This document shows positions 1 to 5,740 of a stretch of 6,462 bases of DNA, in pieces. Numbering within the stretch: position 1 is the first letter of the stretch; the number at the start of each line of letters is the position of its first letter. Source of the stretch: an uncultured Oscillospiraceae bacterium (GTDB taxonomy: Bacteria > Bacillota > Clostridia > Oscillospirales > Oscillospiraceae); assembly GCA_900754515.1 (NCBI GenBank), contig CAAEDD010000100.1, positions 1 through 6,462 on the forward strand, given 5' to 3'. A model generated the notes under the pieces. The model saw only the letters and a program-made list of their open reading frames with translations. It did not search any database and had not been told where the DNA came from. The position numbers were made by a program, and so were the translations under genes.

Positions 1-621
1 GCAAGCTGCCTGGAGTTCGTATACTACCAGACAGCTTATATCCGCAAGTGGATCTGGGGATTCTCAGCTCTGGTCTTTGCGATTGCCTTGATTGAGGCAG
101 GATATATGGAGAAAGATATGCTTTGGTGCATTTCTGCATTCATGCCGCTTTTGGCCATGACCATTGTTACGGAAAGCGGACGATCTGAATTTTATGGTAT
201 GGCAGAATTCGAACTGTCCACCCGCTTCTCTTTAAAAAATGTCGTTCTTGCCAGACTTGGAATATTGGGGCTTGCAAATATGCTTTTGATTTGTTTGCTG
301 CTTCCCCTCGCCTATATGAACAGCAATGTCTCTGTTTTACAAACGGGTATATATATGCTGTGCCCTTACTTGCTTACCGTTTTTCTTGGGCTATGGGCAA
401 GCCGTAAAGTGCATGGGAGGGGAACTGTCTATTTGTGTACCGGCATTGCCTTTGGAGTCAGTTTCGGTAATGCTTTGTCCTACCATACATTTTTGGAATT
501 CTATGGGGAACGCAACTTTATTTGGTGGATTGCGGCCTTTGTGATGCTCTCTGCCGGTGCGGTAAACCAATGCTTTAAAACAATAAAACAGACGGAGGAA
601 CTGGCATGGAACTTACAATAG
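1..621 (+). CDS. Polytopic membrane protein of an ABC export operon (5' end missing)
   Basis: The frame is open from the first base of the window to TAG at 619-621, so the gene starts upstream; the 206 visible residues are its C-terminal part. They contain about six hydrophobic segments, near residues 18-34, 40-57, 84-105, 113-131, 141-158 and 172-190, joined by short loops, and end in a short hydrophilic tail. There is no Walker motif or other catalytic motif. The stop lies 16 bases inside the ABC ATPase gene that follows, so translation is probably coupled. I recognise it only as the kind of membrane protein often encoded directly ahead of an ATPase and permease in clostridial ABC-2 exporter operons. 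It may be a second permease-like subunit or an accessory protein, and no specific function can be read from the sequence. An internal TTG at 88 is an in-frame codon and not a credible start, because the upstream residues continue the same membrane-protein pattern. Confidence 0.8.
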   Translation, partial: ASCLEFVYYQTAYIRKWIWGFSALVFAIALIEAGYMEKDMLWCISAFMPLLAMTIVTESGRSEFYGMAEFELSTRFSLKNVVLARLGILGLANMLLICLLLPLAYMNSNVSVLQTGIYMLCPYLLTVFLGLWASRKVHGRGTVYLCTGIAFGVSFGNALSYHTFLEFYGERNFIWWIAAFVMLSAGAVNQCFKTIKQTEELAWNLQ

Positions 622-1475
622 ACAGATTATCAAAACAGTATAACAACAAAATTGCGGTTGACCGCATTTCATTAAAACTCCAAAAAGGGGTCTATGGTCT
701 GCTGGGCGCCAACGGCGCGGGAAAGACAACGCTTATACGGATGATATGCGGCGTTTTGAAACCCACCAGCGGCACAATCAGCTTTGACGGCACTGATGTT
801 GGGGAGGAAGCTTACCGGGATGTTCTGGGCTATTTACCCCAGGACTTTGGTTATTATCCCGAATTTTCGGCAGTCGACTTTATGTACTATATGGCAAGCT
901 TAAAAGGGCTTACAAAAGTACAGGCAAGGGCCAAAACAAGGGAGCTGTTGGAAACTGTTTCACTTACAGAAGTAGCAAAAAAGAAAATTAAAACCTTTTC
1001 CGGCGGTATGAAACAGCGTTTGGGCATTGCCCAGACAATGCTTAACAATCCTAAAATCCTGGTCCTTGATGAGCCAACGGCAGGACTTGACCCAAAAGAG
1101 CGTGTTCGCTTTAGAAATCTCATTTCCCAGCTTGGCAAGGACAGGATTGTACTTTTGTCCACTCATATAGTGTCCGATGTGGAGCATATTGCCGACACCA
1201 TTCTGATTATGAAAAACGGCCAGATGCTTCATTGCGGCAGCCTGGAAAATATCATGGGAGTTATCGACGGCAAAGTGTTTGAGTTCTCCGCAGACAGCAA
1301 AACAGCGGAGCTTTTGTCCCGGCGTTATCCCGTCATCAATTTTCGCACAGAGGGCGAAAACGTCTTGTTGAGACTCGTGTGCGATGAAAAGCCGTCTGCG
1401 GCAGCCGTAAACGTACCGGCTACCCTGGAAGACCTGTATCTTTACTATTTTTCGGAGGTGAATGAACATGGATAA
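606..1475 (+). CDS. ABC transporter ATP-binding protein (ABC-2 exporter type)
   Basis: This 289-residue cytoplasmic ATPase should power the membrane partners encoded on either side. Every nucleotide-binding motif is present in order: Walker A GANGAGKTT at residues 34-42, Q-loop glutamine 79 (in LPQD), signature FSGGMKQR at 131-138 in place of the textbook LSGGQ, Walker B ILVLDEP at 151-157 with catalytic Glu156, D-loop AGLD at 159-162, and the switch histidine 187 in STH. The C-terminal 80 residues or so are the variable extension seen in CcmA/multidrug-type exporter ATPases (COG1131-like). Length is normal for that group. The ATG at 606 has a strong site, GGAGGA at 594-599, with about six bases of spacing, and overlaps the upstream gene by 16 bases. 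The stop overlaps the permease start. The substrate is unknown; peptide, antibiotic or lipid export would all be typical. Function as an ABC ATPase is near certain. Confidence 0.96.
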   Translation: MELTIDRLSKQYNNKIAVDRISLKLQKGVYGLLGANGAGKTTLIRMICGVLKPTSGTISFDGTDVGEEAYRDVLGYLPQDFGYYPEFSAVDFMYYMASLKGLTKVQARAKTRELLETVSLTEVAKKKIKTFSGGMKQRLGIAQTMLNNPKILVLDEPTAGLDPKERVRFRNLISQLGKDRIVLLSTHIVSDVEHIADTILIMKNGQMLHCGSLENIMGVIDGKVFEFSADSKTAELLSRRYPVINFRTEGENVLLRLVCDEKPSAAAVNVPATLEDLYLYYFSEVNEHG

Positions 1476-2748
1476 TTTCTGGGGCTTAGCAGGATTTGAA
1501 TTCAAAAAAATATTTCAGAGAAAAATTTTCCTGGCTTCTGTTTTAATATGTCTGGGAGTTATCGCCGTAACTGTTTTCGCAAGCGTCAGCAGCGGCTCCT
1601 TCTGGCATAAGGTGGGTAATAACATTTCACAGTTTGAAGCCATGAAACTGGATAAAGCCACCATTATTTCCAACCGGGGATATATTACCCCTGAGCTTGT
1701 TTCCGAAGCCATCATGTCCAACAGAGAAATGATATCAAATGATGACAACTATTTCAGCAATGAATACGGACGGCACTTAAAAGAAGATGCATATATTGAA
1801 TACATTTTACCCTACGAGTCTGTTGTAAATCTGGTTAACATAATATACGCAGATGACTTGGACTGGCTTTCCATGGACGCATTGAGATTATCATATATTA
1901 AAGACGATAAAGCCATTGACAGCATGACTCCTGATCAGGTGAAGGATTTCGACAATGATCTAAAAAAATTTGCCGTGGCGATGGTTATGCGGGAAGAAGG
2001 CCTGTCTCCGGCGGAGATAGAAAAGAATCTGGAACTTATCGGACAGATAAAAACTCCTCTGTACAATGATTACTTCGGAGGATATGACGCATATATCAGC
2101 GGCTCAAAAGGATTGGCGCTTACGGCTTTGTTCCTTATACTTATATTGCTTGCACCAATATTTTCCAATGAATATGAAGAAAAAACAGACCAAATACTTT
2201 TGTGTACAAAAAACGGAAAAGGCAGTTTGTGCAGAGCCAAACTGTTTGTGGCCCTTGTAATCTCCATGCTGGGCAGCATTTTGGTTATGGGTATAGGATG
2301 GCTATCCTTTCTTACGGTATACGGATTTGAGGGAGGAGATGTAAATATCCAGGTAGTCAATCCTGGCTGCACCTATCCGATTACTTTGCTTGAGGCTTGT
2401 CTGATCCACTTTGTTTCCGTGATTATTGCATCTGTTTTATTTGGGGCATTTGTTGCTTTGCTGTCAGCAAAAGTAAAAAGAAGTGCAACTTCGGTTGTGG
2501 TGCTTGGCACGCTGGTCACTATTATACCTATGTTTATTTGGATGCCGCTGAAATCGTCAAGGTTTGTATACAACATTTTAAAGCTGTTTCCGGTTAATTC
2601 AGTTACCTTTGGATTCGATATGAGCTTTATTGATGTTTTGGGAACCTTGTTCACACCATATAAATTTATCTGGGTCATCAGCGCAATATTGATTGCTGCC
2701 TTTTCCTATTTGGCAATATGCAGCTTTAAAAAACATCAGGTGACTTAG
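1468..2748 (+). CDS. ABC-2 type transporter permease with large external loop
   Basis: This membrane subunit is the likely partner of the ATPase just upstream. An N-terminal basic stretch leads into a first membrane helix at about residues 19-41. A hydrophilic, probably extracytoplasmic domain of some 170 residues follows, then about five more helices near 215-233, 258-284, 307-332, 340-359 and 400-419. This one-plus-five layout with a big loop is typical of ABC-2 permeases. The polar segment after the second helix (around SNEYEEKTDQ) is where such proteins usually carry a cytoplasmic coupling region. Two ATGs compete. The one at 1462 is only three bases from GGAGG (1454-1458), while the one at 1468 is nine bases away, so I choose 1468 (426 residues); the earlier start would add two residues. 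The gene overlaps the ATPase gene by eight bases. It is noticeably more AT-rich than the genes to its right. The transported substrate cannot be inferred. Confidence 0.9.
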   Translation: MDNFWGLAGFEFKKIFQRKIFLASVLICLGVIAVTVFASVSSGSFWHKVGNNISQFEAMKLDKATIISNRGYITPELVSEAIMSNREMISNDDNYFSNEYGRHLKEDAYIEYILPYESVVNLVNIIYADDLDWLSMDALRLSYIKDDKAIDSMTPDQVKDFDNDLKKFAVAMVMREEGLSPAEIEKNLELIGQIKTPLYNDYFGGYDAYISGSKGLALTALFLILILLAPIFSNEYEEKTDQILLCTKNGKGSLCRAKLFVALVISMLGSILVMGIGWLSFLTVYGFEGGDVNIQVVNPGCTYPITLLEACLIHFVSVIIASVLFGAFVALLSAKVKRSATSVVVLGTLVTIIPMFIWMPLKSSRFVYNILKLFPVNSVTFGFDMSFIDVLGTLFTPYKFIWVISAILIAAFSYLAICSFKKHQVT

Positions 2749-2778
2749 GCAATGCGCTTTTTACAGAAAGAATGAGAT

Positions 2779-2928
2779 GTGAAAGGGAAGAGCGGCGGAC
2801 GTTCCAAGGCCTACGGTGCCAGACTCAAGACAGCTGAAAGCAGTTATGAAACGATTGATGTTTCACGGCTGTGTCAGGGAAAAACGGTGAGTGTATCTAA
2901 GACAAGGCTGCATGTGTTAGGCCAGTAA
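2779..2928 (+). CDS. Possible small basic protein or gene remnant (49 codons)
   Basis: A GTG at 2779 opens a 49-codon frame that ends with TAA at 2926-2928, nine bases before the large terminator hairpin. The predicted peptide is basic and rich in Ser, Lys, Gly and Arg, starts with a KGKSGGRSK-like tract and has no hydrophobic segment. An in-frame stop lies two codons upstream (2773-2775), so the frame cannot start earlier. The Shine-Dalgarno match is weak (AGAAAG at about 2765-2770). It begins 30 bases after the permease stop on the same strand, so it could be the last gene of that operon. It could equally be the C-terminal remnant of a decayed gene or chance. I do not recognise the family, and existence as a real protein is uncertain. 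Confidence 0.3.
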   Translation: MKGKSGGRSKAYGARLKTAESSYETIDVSRLCQGKTVSVSKTRLHVLGQ

Positions 2929-2936
2929 GTGAACGA

Positions 2937-2974
2937 TACAAAAAGGAAGCGTCTTTAGACGCTTCCTTTTTGTA
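2937..2974. terminator. Bidirectional Rho-independent terminator, 18-bp perfect stem
   Basis: Bases 2937-2954 pair perfectly with 2957-2974 around a two-base loop; folding would probably open this to four bases. The GC core (GGAAGCGTC with its complement) is flanked by a run of A on the left and a run of T on the right. The hairpin therefore reads as a terminator on both strands. It lies 189 bases after the ABC permease stop, or nine after the doubtful small frame, and 23 bases beyond the stop of the convergent DUF364 gene. It is well placed to end both transcripts. Confidence 0.88.
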
Positions 2975-2997
2975 AGTTATGAAAACGGTATGATCCG

Positions 2998-3747
2998 TTA
3001 CCGGCTAAGCAGAAAGGCGCGGCCCAGGTGATAGGGGTTGCCGGGGACACTGTTTTTCACATGGGCGGTCATGGCCTCAGCGTTCGTGACAACAAGGCCG
3101 GCGAGACGGTCAAGCCCAAAATCCAGCAGGGCAGGACACAAGGGCACACTGGGACCGGTAAGTATGGTATAGGCGTCCCGGCACAATTCCAACAGGTGGG
3201 GAAGACTCTTATTGATCAGACTGCTTCCGGTGATGATAACCAGGTCACACTTTGGAAGAATATAGTCGCAGGCGGTGTCGGGGTAGTCTCCGGGCTGGGG
3301 GCTGCGCTCCAGCACATACACTGCCTTTGCCTTTTCCTTCATCCCTTTCGGCCCTCTCATGTGTCCTACGATGCCAACGGTCAGACCCTGAAAATCAATG
3401 CCGTCGGCGTAATGCCCGGTGTCCGGCAATGCGGCGTTCAGAGCCTCCAGACGGTCAGGACTGTTGTAAAAAGAATTGAGGGCGGCAAGGCCAAAACTGG
3501 CTTCCTCCATGTTCCAACTCTTCAGTGCCAGGGCCGCCTGCCCCAGAGGCAGGCCTTCAATCCCGGAGGGAAATGTTGGGGCTATGCTGCTGCCGGGAGT
3601 GTGCATAGCTATGCCTGTCCCCGATTCCGTGGCCGCCAGGCACCACTGCTCACCGGAGGCGGAGGCTACTATCGGCAGTGTACTGTCCAAGCCCGAGAGA
3701 AGGGCTTCGTATATAGAAAAGAGCCGCTTATCCATATATCTCTCCAT
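2998..3747 (-). CDS. DUF4213/DUF364 family protein (putative heavy-metal chelation)
   Basis: This 249-residue soluble protein has the two-part layout of the DUF364 (PF04016) family: an N-terminal DUF4213 region at about residues 10-95, containing PLGQAALALKSWN-like sequence, then a Rossmann-like DUF364 region at about 105-245. Recognisable family features are VGIVGHM at 124-130, an ERSPQPGDYPD stretch near 147-157, ILPKCDLVIITGSSLINK around 163-180 and ILTGPSVPLCP at 195-205. From memory, the first solved structure of the family (a Desulfitobacterium protein) was interpreted as enolase-like plus Rossmann-like folds with a possible metal-chelating site; no enzymatic reaction is established. 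Length matches the family. The start is ambiguous: ATG at 3747 has AAGG (3757-3754) six bases upstream, while the in-frame ATG at 3735 is preceded by GGAGAG (3745-3740) four bases upstream. The gene stands alone and is divergent from the symporter. No signal peptide is seen, so it is probably cytoplasmic. Confidence 0.88.
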   Translation of the reverse strand: MERYMDKRLFSIYEALLSGLDSTLPIVASASGEQWCLAATESGTGIAMHTPGSSIAPTFPSGIEGLPLGQAALALKSWNMEEASFGLAALNSFYNSPDRLEALNAALPDTGHYADGIDFQGLTVGIVGHMRGPKGMKEKAKAVYVLERSPQPGDYPDTACDYILPKCDLVIITGSSLINKSLPHLLELCRDAYTILTGPSVPLCPALLDFGLDRLAGLVVTNAEAMTAHVKNSVPGNPYHLGRAFLLSR

Positions 3748-3767
3748 AAATAACCTTGATGTAAGTC

Positions 3768-3796
3768 AGTATACAACCTTAGCGCAGCATTGTAAA
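3768..3796 (-). promoter_or_regulatory. Sigma-A-type promoter of the DUF364 gene
   Basis: Read on the minus strand, TTTACA (3796-3791) and TATACT (3773-3768) are separated by exactly 17 bases, each one mismatch from consensus. Transcription would start near 3761, giving a short leader of roughly 14 bases to the ATG at 3747 or 26 to the ATG at 3735. Runs of A/T lie immediately upstream of the -35 and could act as an UP element. This is a sequence-based prediction only. Confidence 0.7.
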
Positions 3797-3892
3797 TCAG
3801 AAAAAAGCCTTGAAAATTTTGTAAAAAATTCATGGAAAATTTATAAACATGCCATGTCAATTTAACACATTATCCAATTAAATAAAATTTTC
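3797..3892. other. AT-rich divergent spacer with repeated A-tracts
   Basis: This 96-bp stretch between the two divergent promoters is strongly AT-rich. A-tracts begin at 3801, 3813, 3823 and 3836, which is 10-13 bases apart and close to one helical turn each, and another AAAATTTT lies at 3885-3892. Such spacing favours intrinsic DNA bending and binding of the RNA polymerase alpha subunit just upstream of the DUF364 promoter. No convincing gene or operator palindrome is visible here. Confidence 0.4.
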
Positions 3893-3921
3893 TTGAAATT
3901 GTGCAACGGGCGTGATATATT
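3893..3921 (+). promoter_or_regulatory. Extended -10 promoter of the riboswitch-symporter transcript
   Basis: TTGAAA (3893-3898) and TATATT (3916-3921) are 17 bases apart. The -10 is preceded by TG plus one base (3913-3915), making an extended -10 element. The predicted start is near 3928, so the transcript would contain about 48 bases before the glycine aptamer, including a small possible hairpin at about 3948-3965, and about 300 bases of leader before the symporter ATG. Confidence 0.72.
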
Positions 3922-3975
3922 TAGCCCATAATTTTATATCCTGTGAAGCTGTCAGGCTGCTGGCAGTGGAGGAAA

Positions 3976-4049
3976 CTCTGGAGAATCTCATTTATGAGTG
4001 CCGAAGGTGCAAGGTCGTTTGACTGAATCTCTCAGGCTAAAGGACAGAG
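3976..4049 (+). promoter_or_regulatory. Glycine riboswitch, single aptamer
   Basis: The sequence matches the glycine aptamer class (Rfam RF00504 type), which binds glycine in the nascent mRNA leader. Conserved blocks are GTGCCGAAGGTGCAAG (3999-4014) and CTCAGGCTAAAGGACAG (4031-4047). Stem P1 is CTCTG (3976-3980) with CAGAG (4045-4049). GAGA (3981-3984) can pair with the downstream TCTC. Small hairpins form at 3987-3998 (CTCA/TGAG) and 4014-4023 (GTC/GAC). Many glycine riboswitches have two aptamers in tandem; only one complete set of conserved blocks is visible here. It lies 179 bases ahead of an AGCS sodium:alanine/glycine symporter, a target class known for this riboswitch, and is followed by a terminator. 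Confidence 0.92.
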
Positions 4050-4053
4050 AATG

Positions 4054-4076
4054 GCGGGGACAGGAATTGTTCCCGC
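4054..4076 (+). other. Hairpin between aptamer and terminator (possible ghost aptamer stem)
   Basis: Bases 4054-4062 pair with 4068-4076 through nine pairs, one of them G-U, around the five-base loop GGAAT. It begins five bases after aptamer stem P1 ends. In single-aptamer glycine riboswitches a short 'ghost aptamer' stem often replaces the missing partner and helps the fold; this hairpin is in a position to do so. It lacks a following T-run, so it is not itself a terminator. Confidence 0.5.
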
Positions 4077-4084
4077 TCTTACCG

Positions 4085-4116
4085 GAGTTGTTGCTTTGCA
4101 GCAGCTCTTTTCTTTT
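4085..4116 (+). terminator. Rho-independent terminator in the riboswitch expression platform
   Basis: GAGTTGTTGC (4085-4094) pairs over ten positions, two of them G-U, with GCAGCAGCTC (4098-4107) around a TTT loop, directly followed by TTTTCTTTT (4108-4116). This is a textbook intrinsic terminator located before, not after, the symporter gene, which marks it as the regulated attenuator of the glycine riboswitch. The bases at 4082-4089 are also complementary to the 5' strand of the aptamer's P1 region, which suggests a competing antiterminator. Confidence 0.82.
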
Positions 4117-4215
4117 ACCCACCGCCGTATTTGGGACGGGGGCCGGGATGTGGGGAGAATCGACAGGTATCATATTCAGCTTCCGCATAGACTTTATAAA
4201 GGAGCTGTGAATAAA

Positions 4216-4222
4216 GGAGAGG
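4216..4222 (+). promoter_or_regulatory. Ribosome binding site of the symporter gene
   Basis: GGAGAGG at 4216-4222, within AAAGGAGAGG, sits six bases before the ATG at 4229 and fixes that start. It lies about 100 bases beyond the attenuator, so translation is probably not directly masked by the aptamer; control appears to be at transcription termination. Confidence 0.75.
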
Positions 4223-4228
4223 TTAATA

Positions 4229-5638
4229 ATGCAGGCAATTTTGGATTTCTTTACCGGACCCCTTAACACGGTAGCATGGCTGTACATCTTTCTGCCTTGC
4301 GTCATGATAGGCGGAGCGCTGCTGACAGTAAGGACCGGCTTCGTACAGTTCAGGCGCTTTGGCTATGCCATGAAAAATACCGCGGGCAAAATGTTCCGGA
4401 AGGCCGAGGCTGGCCATGGGGCAGTGACGCCACTGCAGGCCGTGACTACGGCTCTGGCCGCTACGGTGGGCACCGGTAACATTGTTGGTACTTCCCAGGC
4501 TATTGCTCTGGGCGGTTACGGCGCAGTGTTCTGGCTATGGCTGGCAGCCCTTATGGGAATGGTGGTTAAATATTCCGAGGTCACTCTGTCCATGCACTAC
4601 CGCCAGAGAGATGTGCACGGCGACTGGGTGGGCGGACCTATGTACTATATAACCAATGGTATGGGCGCCAAGTGGAAATGGCTTGCCATTGTGTTTGCAA
4701 TCTTTGCGGTACTGGCCTCCTTCGGCATAGGCAATATGAGCCAGGTTAACTCCATCACCGGCTCCATCACCGACGCCATCAATGTATTCTTTAGCCTCAG
4801 CGACTCCGCAAAGACTACCGTCCACTGGATACTGGGCGTTTCTATGGCCCTGCTGGTGGCCATTATCCTCCTGGGAGGCATAAAGCGCATAGGCAGAGTT
4901 ACCGAAAAGCTGGTGCCTTTTATGAGCATCATTTACATATTGGTATGTGTTGTGGTGCTTATCTGCCATGCCCAGAATATCCCCGGTGCCTTCGTAAAAA
5001 TATTTACCGCAGCCTTTGCACCCCGTGCCGTGATGGGCGCCGCCTCCGGCATCGCTCTCAAGCAGGCCATAGTCTGGGGCCTTCGCCGCAGCGCATTTTC
5101 CAATGAGGCGGGTCTCGGCTCGGCAGGTATTGCCCATGCCGCCGCAGAGGCCCCCGGCGCCGTAGATCAGGGCCTTTACGGCATTTTCGAAGTGTTTATG
5201 GACACTCTGGTTATCTGCTCCCTCACCGCTCTGACTATAATCTGCAGCGGTATAGACATTAATTTTGGCGTGAAGCCCGGCTCTGAGCTCATTATGGCGG
5301 CCTTTGCTACTGTTTTTGGAGAGAAATTCTCCGCTCTCTTTGTGGCTGTGGCCCTGATGCTCTTCGCCTTTTCCACCGTTCTGGGCTGGGCCCTTTACGG
5401 TACCCGCTGCACCCAGTACCTCTTTGGCAGCAAGAGCATCCGAGTTTACCAGGTGATCTTTGCCATAATCATCGTGGTGGGCTGCGTGTCCCCCATAGAC
5501 GTGGTTTGGGACGTTGCTGATACCTTCAACGGCCTTATGGCAGTTCCCAACTTTGTGGCTATCTTCGCCCTTTCCGGCGTAGTGGCAAAACTCACCAGGG
5601 AGCACTTTGACAATGTGGAGAGCAAGCTGAGAAAGTAA
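4229..5638 (+). CDS. AGCS-family sodium:alanine/glycine symporter
   Basis: This 469-residue inner-membrane carrier belongs to the alanine or glycine:cation symporter family (AGCS, LeuT-like fold within the APC superfamily), which takes up alanine and/or glycine with sodium. The family hallmark is ALAATVGTGNIVG at residues 75-87, followed by KYSEVTLSMHYR near 114-125, GGPMYY at 135-140, GLRRSAFSNEAGLGSAGIAHAAAE at about 284-307, split by the long polar signature NEAGLGS, and DTFNGLMAVPN at 431-441. About ten to eleven hydrophobic segments are spread along the chain, and length is normal (440-540 in the family). No frame break or missing motif is seen. The ATG at 4229 is supported by GGAGAGG at 4216-4222. 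The gene is monocistronic: it has its own promoter and glycine-riboswitch attenuator upstream and a hairpin terminator downstream. The riboswitch argues that glycine is a physiological substrate, although the sequence cannot separate glycine from alanine preference. Confidence 0.96.
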   Translation: MQAILDFFTGPLNTVAWLYIFLPCVMIGGALLTVRTGFVQFRRFGYAMKNTAGKMFRKAEAGHGAVTPLQAVTTALAATVGTGNIVGTSQAIALGGYGAVFWLWLAALMGMVVKYSEVTLSMHYRQRDVHGDWVGGPMYYITNGMGAKWKWLAIVFAIFAVLASFGIGNMSQVNSITGSITDAINVFFSLSDSAKTTVHWILGVSMALLVAIILLGGIKRIGRVTEKLVPFMSIIYILVCVVVLICHAQNIPGAFVKIFTAAFAPRAVMGAASGIALKQAIVWGLRRSAFSNEAGLGSAGIAHAAAEAPGAVDQGLYGIFEVFMDTLVICSLTALTIICSGIDINFGVKPGSELIMAAFATVFGEKFSALFVAVALMLFAFSTVLGWALYGTRCTQYLFGSKSIRVYQVIFAIIIVVGCVSPIDVVWDVADTFNGLMAVPNFVAIFALSGVVAKLTREHFDNVESKLRK

Positions 5639-5696
5639 GTCGGGGCAAGTACAAGAAATAGACTAATGGGAAAATTCCCAAATATCAGAAAAAATA

Positions 5697-5737
5697 ACAG
5701 AGTCGGCAGACGGAGTATTTACGTCTGCCGGCTCTGT
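5697..5737. terminator. Terminator hairpin after the symporter gene
   Basis: ACAGAGTCGGCAGACG (5697-5712) pairs with 5722-5737 over 16 positions with a single G-U pair, around a nine-base loop. It lies 58 bases after the symporter stop. The T-run on the plus side is poor (CTTACT). On the minus strand, however, the hairpin is followed by TTATTTTTTCTG, so it is at least as good a terminator for leftward transcription coming from the gene at 5974-6462. A smaller hairpin, TGGGAA/TTCCCA, lies at 5667-5680. Confidence 0.7.
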
Positions 5738-5740
5738 CTT

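Noticed and set aside
960..1505. Minus-strand open frame of 181 codons opposite the ABC ATPase
   Set aside because: It is a shadow of the ATPase gene, whose motifs are all intact on the plus strand.
3028..3753. Plus-strand open frame of 241 codons opposite the DUF364 gene
   Set aside because: It is antisense to a well-supported family member, its product has no recognisable domain, and it has no convincing ribosome binding site.
4118..4154. CCCAC/GTGGG pairing with an inner CCGT/ACGG stem after the attenuator
   Set aside because: The stems are short and interrupted, there is no T-run, and it does not cover the ribosome binding site at 4216-4222, so a regulatory role is not supported.
4535..5605. 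Minus-strand open frame of 356 codons opposite the symporter gene
   Set aside because: It lies entirely within the antisense of a clear AGCS gene and gives a His/Gly/Lys-rich low-complexity peptide with no family resemblance; it is open only because of the codon bias of the real gene.
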